A stretch of 33,172 nucleotides of DNA from Bacillota bacterium (GTDB lineage Bacteria; Bacillota; Clostridia; Acetivibrionales; DTU013), in contig JAEYRV010000033.1 in assembly GCA_023435305.1 (NCBI GenBank), forward strand, positions 1 through 33,172, read 5' to 3'. The notes below the pieces were generated by a model. That model was not told the DNA's origin and ran no database searches. It saw nothing but the letters and a program-made list of their open reading frames with translations. Below, one piece after another: positions 1 to 7,474 of this stretch (within the stretch, counting starts at the first letter, position 1; every line of letters begins with the position of its first letter). A program made the translations under genes and the position numbers.

Positions 1-123
1 GAAGGCTGTGTTATAGGAACTCATATTCTCAAGGTGGACAGTTTTTTGAACCATCAGTTGGATGTGTCTCTTTTAAACGATATCGGACTGGAATTCAAGA
101 GAAGATTCGAAGATCAAAAAATA
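1..123 (+). pseudogene. xpt: Xanthine phosphoribosyltransferase, N-terminal fragment (broken)
   Basis: Frame 1 is open from the window edge. It reads through a segment containing LKVDSFLNHQLD, then LLNDIG, then EFKRRF and KITT. This is the N-terminal signature of Xpt, which converts xanthine and PRPP to XMP in purine salvage. Homology stops right after KITT, where Xpt should continue with its TIEASG loop. Instead the frame enters a C-rich run (about 129-142) and reaches a stop at 163-165, inside the end of the convergent permease gene. The PRPP-binding region and the whole catalytic core are absent, so the product cannot be functional. The true start lies left of the window. The break could be a genomic deletion or rearrangement, or an assembly join. 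Confidence 0.8.
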
Positions 124-145
124 ACAACACCCCCCACCCCCCTAA

Positions 146-2770
146 TTATAGATATTCGTTTCTGAGGGAGTCGATGGTATAGTCATCCTTCAATTTGTTC
201 ATGGAGTAGAGCATTGTTGCAAAGACGACGGCAAATACGCTGAATACTGCAATGATGATCGATGCCCATGGAACATAGAAGCCGGTTACAAAGCCTGCGT
301 TTATGCTCCTGAAGATCAGATAGGTGACCGCAATTGCCGCGGGCAGACCCCACAGCAGGGACTTGGTACCATACATCAGGCATTCATAATTCATCATTTT
401 GCGGAAGCCCTTCTGCGTCATACCCACGGATTTGAGCATTGCGAATTCGCGGCGCCTCAGGCTTATGCCTGTGGATATGGTGTTGAATACGTTTGCGGCC
501 GCTATCAGTGAGATCAGGATTATGAAGCCATAGGCGAACACATTTATAATAAATATCGTATTCCTGTTCGTTTCATCACGGACCGCTGCATCATTGAGGT
601 TTTCTGAGGGCAGGCCCTGCTCATCCAAGACCTTCATGAGATTATCTGCCAGGACGGCATGATCCTCACCTTTAAAGTAATAGACGTTATCCGTTGTGTC
701 CATATCAGCAAAATACTTGGGAATACTGCGTTCCGGAACCATTACCGTAATGAAATACCCATTATAGGAGCCATTTATGGCAAACGGCAGAGAATCAACG
801 ATTGCCTCCACATCTATAGATGTCCTTTTATAAAGCAGCGCATCCAGCTCTTCTGCTGTTATATCATCAGGAATAGGTTCCTGGCTTTCGTCATACAGCT
901 TTAGATCCATTACTGAAAGTGTATCCTTCAGCACCTTGGTCTTTGTGTATTTACTTGTTTTCGGATCGATTCCCTCCAAATATGCCATGACAACTGCATC
1001 TGTACCGCCAAAGCCTCCGGCGGAAGCATACCCATCAAACACCTCATCCGGTACGATATATACACTTGCAGGTAAGTTGTACACATCACTGTTTTCATCG
1101 TTATTTCCGATATACTCTCCAAAACGGTCCTTAAACTCATCCAAAACATCTTTCTTATTTATGATTGCATCACCCTGCTTGACAAAGGCATAAGCGGAGT
1201 TTGTCAGGCCATCTGTTTGAGCCAGCAGTTCATATACCTGGCGGGGAGTCATATCCGTGAATGCCCGGGCATCATAGTACCAGCTGATGTCATAGTCTCT
1301 GACACTAAAAACTTCCGTGACACTATCCTTGATATATGAGCAAAGGGAGCTGGCGGAGATAAACAGCACTATGCTCATGAACAGAGAAACGACAGTGGCC
1401 CTGTACCTTTTCCTGCTGCGTCTGAAGTGCTTCCGGGCGAGAATACCCTCGAGCCCGAATAATTTGTAAGTGAGCTTCGATGTGCGTATTTCCTTTGCTT
1501 TTACAGAAATATCATTAGTCTGCCGTATTGCTTCTATCGCTGTAATGCGCGTTGCACGCTTCGAAGGGATCCATGCGGAAATCAGCACGGTTATCAGCGC
1601 AAACAGTACTGCTGTAACGACTGTCCAGATGTTCACATGGAGTGACAGTGTATACGGTACTCCACCGGAATAAAGAGTTGATAATTTGTCTCCGACTATG
1701 GAAAGAGTTATACCTATGCCCGCCAATCCTGACAAGATACCTATCGGTATACCTATTACGCTTACAAACATGGCTTCATATAATATACTCTTTCTGATTT
1801 GCTTTCTGGTAGCGCCCACAGATGACAGAAGCCCGATTTGTTTTGTCCTCTCGCTTACAGAGATCGAAAAGGCGTTGTATATGAGTGAAATAGAGCCGGC
1901 CATGATCAGAGATATAAGAATGGCAGCCAGGCTGTAAAGCACTGTATAGAAGGATGAATATTTTGATTCACCGCTGAACATAAGCACATCATCATTGTAC
2001 GAGCTGCCGCCGAAGCCTGCTTTTTGCTCTTCCGCCCTTATAAATCCATATACGGCGCCGGGATCCTTAAGCTTGAAATATACATCGAAGGTTTCGCCTT
2101 CCTGTTTGATGTCATCCATAACAGTAATGGCAGTGTAACCCGGAGATGATTGGTCCTCAAAACTCGGACGTTCATAAAACCCGACTACTGTAAATGTACG
2201 GTTCTCCTTTATGACCAGCTTCTCTTCCACCTCACCCTTACTATTTTTCATGTAAGGATTCGACTGGTTGAGTACTGTATTTCCAATCATCCGCACACCG
2301 AAATCAAGAGTGATCCTGTCTCCGATTGAAAATGCAGTCCCTCCGTTTTTCAGCAGATGCACCGGCAATATGATCTCATCGGTCTTCTCAGGAAGTCTGC
2401 CATTTGTGATATGGACAGGCATGATAGTATTGAAGCTGCTGTCTGCCCCGATAACGAAAATATAAGGCGAATTCTCGTATTTGGGATTCGGCAGAGCAGC
2501 ATAGCCAATGTTCTCACACACCGCAGTCTGCACGATTTCTGAATTGTTTTTCAGCTCTGCTAATTTATCCGGGCCGACATCGTAAAGGCTTCCATACCAG
2601 TCACCATCATTATATACAGCCACATCGAGCATATAACCCCGAAGACTTGTAATAAATGACGTCACAGCAGTCAGCATTGCTGCAGACAAAATAATGCCTA
2701 TTATTGTGACGAGTGTGCGTGTTTTATTTTTGGACAGCGTTTTCAGCGTGACCCTGAAAAAGATATTCAT
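146..2770 (-). CDS. FtsX/MacB-type ABC transporter permease, 874 aa
   Basis: This is a large permease with a duplicated architecture. An N-terminal membrane segment (about 17-43) is followed by an external domain and a three-helix FtsX block (about 270-420, containing SERTKQIGLLSSVGAT). A second half has a membrane segment near 460-480, a second external domain, and another FtsX block (about 743-865, containing RRREFAMLKSVGMT). Those two cytoplasmic motifs are the FtsX-family coupling regions. Its ATG overlaps the ATPase stop by 4 bp (ATGA), so the two are translationally coupled. The duplicated 8-helix layout differs from the 10-helix BceB type. By context it forms an exporter or resistance pump for peptides, antibiotics or lipids, but the substrate cannot be read from sequence. 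No terminator is visible after its stop, which abuts the broken xpt junction. Confidence 0.9.
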   Translation of the reverse strand: MNIFFRVTLKTLSKNKTRTLVTIIGIILSAAMLTAVTSFITSLRGYMLDVAVYNDGDWYGSLYDVGPDKLAELKNNSEIVQTAVCENIGYAALPNPKYENSPYIFVIGADSSFNTIMPVHITNGRLPEKTDEIILPVHLLKNGGTAFSIGDRITLDFGVRMIGNTVLNQSNPYMKNSKGEVEEKLVIKENRTFTVVGFYERPSFEDQSSPGYTAITVMDDIKQEGETFDVYFKLKDPGAVYGFIRAEEQKAGFGGSSYNDDVLMFSGESKYSSFYTVLYSLAAILISLIMAGSISLIYNAFSISVSERTKQIGLLSSVGATRKQIRKSILYEAMFVSVIGIPIGILSGLAGIGITLSIVGDKLSTLYSGGVPYTLSLHVNIWTVVTAVLFALITVLISAWIPSKRATRITAIEAIRQTNDISVKAKEIRTSKLTYKLFGLEGILARKHFRRSRKRYRATVVSLFMSIVLFISASSLCSYIKDSVTEVFSVRDYDISWYYDARAFTDMTPRQVYELLAQTDGLTNSAYAFVKQGDAIINKKDVLDEFKDRFGEYIGNNDENSDVYNLPASVYIVPDEVFDGYASAGGFGGTDAVVMAYLEGIDPKTSKYTKTKVLKDTLSVMDLKLYDESQEPIPDDITAEELDALLYKRTSIDVEAIVDSLPFAINGSYNGYFITVMVPERSIPKYFADMDTTDNVYYFKGEDHAVLADNLMKVLDEQGLPSENLNDAAVRDETNRNTIFIINVFAYGFIILISLIAAANVFNTISTGISLRRREFAMLKSVGMTQKGFRKMMNYECLMYGTKSLLWGLPAAIAVTYLIFRSINAGFVTGFYVPWASIIIAVFSVFAVVFATMLYSMNKLKDDYTIDSLRNEYL

Positions 2771-3450
2771 ATTCTTTTCACCTCGTCACGTGTGATTCTG
2801 CCGTCCTCAAGTGCAATTATCCGGTCAGCCTGCAAAGCAATGTTTTCGTCGTGGGTGATCATAATAAGGGTTTGATTGTATTTCTTATTTGACATTTTCA
2901 ACAGCTCGACGATCTCATGACTGCTTTTGGAATCAAGGTTTCCGGTGGGTTCATCCGCCAACACGACAGCCGGCGCATTCATCAGCGCCCTGCCTATGGA
3001 AACACGCTGCTGCTGTCCTCCGGAAAGCTGGTTGGGAAGGTGTTTTTCCCTTCCCTTCAGGCCAAGGAAGGTAATGAGCTCATTCAGGTACTCTTCATTT
3101 ACCTTTCTGCCATCCATAAGGACCGGAAGAGTGATGTTCTCGGTGACATCCAAAACGGGAATGAGATTGTAGAACTGATAAATCAGGCCCACCTGCCTGC
3201 GGCGGAAAATCGCAAGCTGCTCGTCATCCTGGGCGTAGACATCATGTCCGTCCATGTATACCTTTCCGGATGTGGGCTTATCCACTCCGCCGAGTATGTG
3301 CAAAAGAGTTGATTTGCCCGAGCCCGAGGGTCCGATTATGGCAACGAACTCTCCCTTTTTAACAGAAAATTTTACACCGTCAAGCGCTTTTACCATATTG
3401 TCAGACGACCCATAGGTTTTTGTCAGGTACTCGATTTTTAATATATCCAT
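2767..3450 (-). CDS. ABC transporter ATP-binding protein (MacB/LolD/BceA type), 227 aa
   Basis: This is the ATPase partner of the FtsX permease. From the chosen start it shows Walker A GPSGSGKST (40-48), Q-loop Gln92, signature LSGGQ (142-146), Walker B VVLADE (162-167) with EPTGNLD, and switch His200. The ATG at 3450 is chosen because AAGGAGG lies 5 nt upstream and the protein then begins MDILKIEYLTKTY, like other family members. A longer in-frame reading to 3534 adds a leader without homology. A 158-bp gap with TGAC/GTCA repeats separates it from the sensor-kinase gene upstream, so the transporter pair may have its own regulated promoter. Confidence 0.95.
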   Translation of the reverse strand: MDILKIEYLTKTYGSSDNMVKALDGVKFSVKKGEFVAIIGPSGSGKSTLLHILGGVDKPTSGKVYMDGHDVYAQDDEQLAIFRRRQVGLIYQFYNLIPVLDVTENITLPVLMDGRKVNEEYLNELITFLGLKGREKHLPNQLSGGQQQRVSIGRALMNAPAVVLADEPTGNLDSKSSHEIVELLKMSNKKYNQTLIMITHDENIALQADRIIALEDGRITRDEVKRI

Positions 3451-3542
3451 TTTGTCCTCCTTATTTCCTGCCTCTGCGGGTTTCAACGAGGCGTGAGATA
3501 ATAATCGCCTCTTTAGTGTCCATGGATACATCATACCGCGGA

Positions 3543-3600
3543 CAGGTGACAGTGCAGTGACTTTATTATGACAAAAACGTCACCTGGACTATGCTTTTAT
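3543..3600 (-). promoter_or_regulatory. Candidate response-regulator operator before the transporter genes
   Basis: The gap between the kinase and ATPase genes holds a perfect 8-bp inverted repeat, CAGGTGAC (3543-3550) and GTCACCTG (3579-3586). Inside it is TGACAAAAACGTCA (3569-3582), with perfect 4-bp arms. CATAAT on the minus strand nearby could be a -10 box. This density of TGAC/GTCA half-sites in front of an ABC pair controlled by an adjacent OmpR-type regulator suggests an autoregulated target promoter. The assignment is inference. Confidence 0.4.
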
Positions 3601-3625
3601 TGAAACTTTTAGACTATGCTTTTAT
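3587..3625. repeat. 14-bp direct duplication at the kinase stop codon
   Basis: GACTATGCTTTTAT occurs at 3587-3600 and again at 3612-3625. The second copy encodes the last residues and stop of the sensor kinase; the first lies just downstream. It looks like a short local duplication at the gene end. Confidence 0.7.
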
Positions 3626-4619
3626 AAAACCTTACAGTGAATTTTGCCCCGCCACCCTTTATATTCCCTGCCTTGACCGTGCCGTTTTGCTCCGATATGA
3701 TCATGCGGGCAAGAGCCAATCCGATCCCATAATTCTGGCTTGAAGAATTTTTGCCCCGGTAGAAGCGCTCGAATAAATGCGGCAGATCGTCCTTATCTAT
3801 CCCGCTGCCGCTGTCAGAAATGATTATTTCAGTAAATAGAGCAGTCTCAGATACATCGATGCCAATAGTTCCGCCTTCAGGTGTATGCTCCATGCAGTTC
3901 TTGAGAATATTTTCTATTGCTTCGGCAGTCCAGGCAAGATCGCCTGAAAAGTACACGCTGTCATCAATATTTATACGCAATTGCTGGTTTCTCAGTTCCA
4001 TCGGTATTGCAAGAGGCTCTGCAGCTTTATTGACCAGCTCTGCCACAGAAACTCTCTCACATTGAAATTCAACTGTCCCGGCGTCAAGCTTGGATAGCTT
4101 CAGCACAACGTTTACAAGGCGCTCGATATGCCCGAGCAGCTTCATCATATCCTGCGTAAGCTCATGGCGTCGCTCATCAGTTAAATCAGGCTTTTGCAGC
4201 AACGCGACGATCAGGTTGACGGAAGTGAGCGGTGTCCTAATTTGATGGGAAAGGTCCGCCATGGAATCGGCAAGGAACTGCTTGTCCTTCTTCAGAAGCT
4301 CTGCCTGCTCCCGCATTCGAACGGTCATCTTGTATATTTCACTGCTGAGTATCGCCAGCTCCCCTTCTGCGTATTCATTCAAATCAAAGGTTTCCTGACG
4401 GTGAAGTATCCTGTCTATGTCACCGCAGAGGTCGGCAATTATCTTATATCGCTTTCGGTCCGAAAGTATGTATATAGCGGTATAGGCCAGGCTCAGGCAT
4501 ATCACCAGGATACCGCAGGCCGGTCCTCCAATAATAAAACCAATGACAGCTGCCACAGCGCCAATAATAAGATGCAGCAGCGTGTTTTTCCTGACCAGCG
4601 GGTTCTTTAGAAAGTCCAT
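3609..4619 (-). CDS. Two-component sensor histidine kinase, 336 aa
   Basis: Membrane sensor that would phosphorylate the adjacent response regulator. Two closely spaced membrane helices (about 15-31 and 34-52) leave almost no external loop, as in intramembrane-sensing kinases that work with ABC transporters. A linker leads to the H-box SHQIRTPLTS with phospho-acceptor His125. Next come the N-box around Asn237/Asn241 (NILKNCMEH), the G1 box DSGSGI (269-274), FERFYRG (about 283-289), and the G2 box GIGLAL (298-303). All catalytic boxes are intact. Its ATG directly abuts the TAG stop of the regulator gene, indicating co-translation. The short sensor region and the downstream transporter suggest it monitors the transporter's state, which is inferred from the family. 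Confidence 0.93.
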   Translation of the reverse strand: MDFLKNPLVRKNTLLHLIIGAVAAVIGFIIGGPACGILVICLSLAYTAIYILSDRKRYKIIADLCGDIDRILHRQETFDLNEYAEGELAILSSEIYKMTVRMREQAELLKKDKQFLADSMADLSHQIRTPLTSVNLIVALLQKPDLTDERRHELTQDMMKLLGHIERLVNVVLKLSKLDAGTVEFQCERVSVAELVNKAAEPLAIPMELRNQQLRINIDDSVYFSGDLAWTAEAIENILKNCMEHTPEGGTIGIDVSETALFTEIIISDSGSGIDKDDLPHLFERFYRGKNSSSQNYGIGLALARMIISEQNGTVKAGNIKGGGAKFTVRFYKSIV

Positions 4620-5291
4620 CTATTCACCCACCTTATACCCGATACCTCGGACTGTCTTGATAAAGGAAGGATTCTGCGGGTCGTCGCCGATCTTCTCCCT
4701 GAGCCTCTTTATGTATACAGTCAGCGTATTATCGTTCACAAACTCTCCTGCAATATCCCAGATTTCCTCCAGAAGCTTGCTCCTCGAGAGTACCACACCC
4801 TTGTTGTTGAAAAATATCAATAATAGACGGTATTCGAGTGCCGATAAAAAGATTTCTGCGCCGTCCTTCGTCACCGTCCCTTTTACCGTATCCACCCGTA
4901 TGCCGTTGAGCTCCATGACAGACTGTACTCTACCAGTACGCCGCAGGACATTTTTTATGCGCGAGACCAACTCCCTGGGCCTGAAGGGCTTTCCTATATA
5001 GTCGTCGGCCCCCATATCCAGGCCGGTAACAACACTGTACTCATCACCGGATGCGGTGAGAAAGATCACAGGAACATCCGTATTTGCCTTTGCAGCCGCG
5101 CATACGGCAAATCCATTTCCATCCGCCAGTGATATGTCCACAAGCAGCAAGTCATATGAATCGCTCTCGATTCTTTTTATCGCATCAGCCTGCCCTCTGA
5201 CAGCGTCCACCGTAAAGCCCTCGCTTCTAAGAAACTCCGTCAGATTATCAACTATGCTCCTATCATCCTCCACAAGCAATATCCTTGTCAT
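4620..5291 (-). CDS. OmpR/PhoB-family response regulator, 223 aa
   Basis: Receiver domain with acidic pocket (LLVEDD), phospho-acceptor Asp52 (LLLVDIS), Thr79 and Lys101 (IGKPF). It is followed by a winged-helix output domain ending in FIKTVRGIGYKV, which is diagnostic of the OmpR/PhoB class. The ATG at 5291 is chosen because AGGAGG lies 5 nt upstream; the GTG two codons earlier overlaps that ribosome site. It is the first gene of the four-gene regulator-kinase-ATPase-permease operon. A REP hairpin fills almost all of its leader. The likely target is the repeat-rich gap before the ABC genes, plus possibly its own promoter. Confidence 0.95.
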   Translation of the reverse strand: MTRILLVEDDRSIVDNLTEFLRSEGFTVDAVRGQADAIKRIESDSYDLLLVDISLADGNGFAVCAAAKANTDVPVIFLTASGDEYSVVTGLDMGADDYIGKPFRPRELVSRIKNVLRRTGRVQSVMELNGIRVDTVKGTVTKDGAEIFLSALEYRLLLIFFNNKGVVLSRSKLLEEIWDIAGEFVNDNTLTVYIKRLREKIGDDPQNPSFIKTVRGIGYKVGE

Positions 5292-5306
5292 ATTCACCTC
5301 CTGTAT

Positions 5307-5373
5307 CGGGGTCAGGCTTGAAATATTCCTTTATTACCCAGGGGAATAAAGGAATATTTCAAGCCTGACCCCG
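5307..5373. repeat. REP inverted pair (hairpin) in the regulator leader
   Basis: Two copies of the window's 28-bp REP (5308-5335 forward, 5345-5372 reverse) form perfect 29-bp arms, each including a C or G foot, around a 9-nt loop. Both arms carry the ATATT variant in the middle. The hairpin lies between the predicted promoter and the ribosome site of the response-regulator gene, ending about 6 nt from AGGAGG. Confidence 0.97.
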
Positions 5374-5376
5374 TTA

Positions 5377-5400
5377 ATCTAATTATAGCCAGAATTAGAT
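5377..5400. promoter_or_regulatory. Inverted repeat overlapping the regulator-operon promoter
   Basis: ATCTAATT (5377-5384) and AATTAGAT (5393-5400) are perfect 8-bp arms around an 8-nt centre. The repeat covers the -10 box and part of the spacer of the minus-strand promoter at 5382-5410, so a bound protein would block RNA polymerase. It is distinct from the REP sequence. Which factor binds is unknown. Confidence 0.5.
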
Positions 5401-5410
5401 ACCGATGCAA
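5382..5410 (-). promoter_or_regulatory. Sigma-A-type promoter for the two-component/ABC operon
   Basis: On the minus strand, TTGCAT (5405-5410) and TATAAT (5382-5387) are separated by exactly 17 bp. Transcription would start near 5375, immediately before the REP hairpin. The next start codon downstream is that of the response regulator. Confidence 0.65.
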
Positions 5411-5492
5411 ATAACGATATCTATCATATTGGTTGCTATATGTACTATAAAGATTTCTTCGCAAGAATTTCTACTTTTGCCCATTATTTTTA

Positions 5493-5521
5493 TGGAACAT
5501 TTTCGTAACATTAGATATAAT
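5493..5521 (+). promoter_or_regulatory. Candidate promoter for the three-gene kinase operon
   Basis: TATAAT at 5516-5521 has TGGAAC 17 bp upstream (5493-5498), a weak -35 box. Transcription would begin near 5528, almost on the GTG at 5532. This favours the downstream ATG at 5580 as the real start of the first gene. Confidence 0.4.
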
Positions 5522-5579
5522 TACATTATTAGTGGACAAAAAACAATACTCAATTTTACTGCAATGGGGAGCATTATTT

Positions 5580-7448
5580 ATGATCAGAGATTTGACCGGA
5601 GATTTTCTGCCTGAGGGTAACCTATCCATCCCGGTAAAGGTTTTTCATGAGTTTTTTCAACCGGTTGATGAGTTTCAGGAAGGCAGTATCGTATTTCTGC
5701 TTGATCCAAAAGGGATGAAGCAGGATGATCTGGTGTTTTTACTGGAGTATGATGCCCGCTTTGTATTCTTCTCAAGCGAAAGCAAGGCCATATCGTATGA
5801 ATCTCATCCCGTCAGACTGCTGCTTAATGACAAAAACGCAAACAGTCATCTTGAGAGGATCAGGGGTCTGAAGAAGAACATCGTTGAAATGACCACAGTA
5901 AAGCATCACCGATGGGACGTGCTGGGTATCACCACCTCATACAGGCAGCTGTTCAATATCCGCGATACCGGTTATTGTTTCGTGGAATACCCCGTGATTA
6001 CGGAAAATACGTTCAGCCTTGATGATGTATTCATACAGGAGGCTTTGAGGTCAACAAGTCCGGAAGTTATCATATCAAAGTACCTGCAGATCGTTGAGGA
6101 CATGGATACCTCCAGGCTTGAGCAGATCAACCGAAGGAACGCCATTCAAAAGGTTTTCAGCTTTTACAGGGCAGACGGCGCAGGTTACCGGTTTTCACTC
6201 GACCCACAGGATGTCGAATTCCTTGTAGATGTGCTGAAGCTGGAGCGCCTGTCGGACAAGCCTCTGTACAGGGCCGAGATCATAGGCGCCCTGACATCTG
6301 CCTGTGCCTATTTCATACATGCCGGGCACCCCGAAAGCTATCAGATCGTTTTGAACAGGCTGATGGATGCTGCTGCTCCGGAAGATGGCGGTGCGGTCAG
6401 ATATAAATACGTGTCGGAAAAGGATCTGCAACAGATGAAGGACGGAAACACCTTCCTCTACTATCATCTGACCTGCAGGATCCCGAACCAGTACTCTGTT
6501 GCACTGTTGGATATGTATCTGACCGAAACGGATCCGGCGAAAAAGGCGGAAATAGGAAATGAGATCGAAAAATGGGCCGAATATCTGAAACGCAGAATAC
6601 TGGAGCTGTCAGTCGCTCCTGCAAGCCTCCTGTGGGAATTCAAAAGAGATCAGGAGATCGGGGCAATGTCAGGTACCGTCGGACTGCTTACCCTGTACAA
6701 AAGAGGGTGCATGGAAAATGATCCCTCTGCCTGTCATGAGGCTCTTAATTTCTTCAACAAGGCGGTGGAATATGCCCACCCGGATGAAAGGAACAGGGAT
6801 ATCAACTATTTCGTACAATGCCGTCTGACAGAGATCGTGAATAGCTTGTCACTTCCCGGCAGCTCCGGAGAAGCCTTCCGAAGTGAGATAGATGAGCTGG
6901 CTGGGCTGTTCGCAGGACGGTTCGCGGATAGAGAAGAAATAAACGTATTCGATGTCATGTTCTCGATAAATATCGTCATACTGGGGTATGTTCTGGAAGG
7001 GGAAGAAAGGGCTTTGGAAATCTACCGCAGGATCGGCCTCGACTGGAGCTGTCTCGGGAATTTGCTTGAGAAAAATTCACATCAATACGTGACCTATCTG
7101 GCTTCGGGATATTTGCTGATGGCACCCGGGGTTCTTCTGGAGAACATTGATACTGATACTCTTACTAAGAGAGCCGCGGAATTTTTCGGCCTCGGCAATG
7201 GAGCTCATGAAGCAAAAGGCATCATGGATCTGATCGCATTAAAATATATCATCTCGCGAAGCTGCTGCCTCAGCAGCCTTGAAGGGGATGAGTCCCGAAA
7301 GGAAATAGAACATTACAAAAAAATCATCAGTGGTTCACCTTTATACAGCAGATGGTCTGATAGCTGTGAAGGATTCCTGGATGACTGCCTTAAGCATTCT
7401 GCTTCGGGCAAAAAGGCACTTCAATTGATTTATATGATTCCATACTAG
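5580..7448 (+). CDS. Unrecognised cytoplasmic protein, 622 aa
   Basis: I do not recognise a family. No signal peptide or membrane segment is visible. The first ~120 residues look alpha/beta, with alternating hydrophobic strands such as IVFLLDP and ARFVFF. The rest is helix-rich and reminiscent of an alpha-helical repeat scaffold (for example ALNFFNKAVEYAHPDER). The frame opens at a GTG at 5532, but no ribosome site precedes it. The ATG at 5580 has GGGGAG 8 nt upstream and is preferred. It is 26 bp upstream of the membrane-protein gene and in line with the HEPN-kinase gene, so the three probably act together. Role is unknown; adaptor or effector for the kinase is only a guess. Confidence 0.75.
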   Translation: MIRDLTGDFLPEGNLSIPVKVFHEFFQPVDEFQEGSIVFLLDPKGMKQDDLVFLLEYDARFVFFSSESKAISYESHPVRLLLNDKNANSHLERIRGLKKNIVEMTTVKHHRWDVLGITTSYRQLFNIRDTGYCFVEYPVITENTFSLDDVFIQEALRSTSPEVIISKYLQIVEDMDTSRLEQINRRNAIQKVFSFYRADGAGYRFSLDPQDVEFLVDVLKLERLSDKPLYRAEIIGALTSACAYFIHAGHPESYQIVLNRLMDAAAPEDGGAVRYKYVSEKDLQQMKDGNTFLYYHLTCRIPNQYSVALLDMYLTETDPAKKAEIGNEIEKWAEYLKRRILELSVAPASLLWEFKRDQEIGAMSGTVGLLTLYKRGCMENDPSACHEALNFFNKAVEYAHPDERNRDINYFVQCRLTEIVNSLSLPGSSGEAFRSEIDELAGLFAGRFADREEINVFDVMFSINIVILGYVLEGEERALEIYRRIGLDWSCLGNLLEKNSHQYVTYLASGYLLMAPGVLLENIDTDTLTKRAAEFFGLGNGAHEAKGIMDLIALKYIISRSCCLSSLEGDESRKEIEHYKKIISGSPLYSRWSDSCEGFLDDCLKHSASGKKALQLIYMIPY

Positions 7449-7474
7449 GGCTGGATGCAATGGGAGGATGACAA

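Noticed and set aside
5532..5579. GTG at 5532 as the start of the first kinase-operon gene
   Set aside because: No ribosome site, and it would lie only a few nt from the predicted transcription start. The ATG at 5580 has a GGGGAG upstream.
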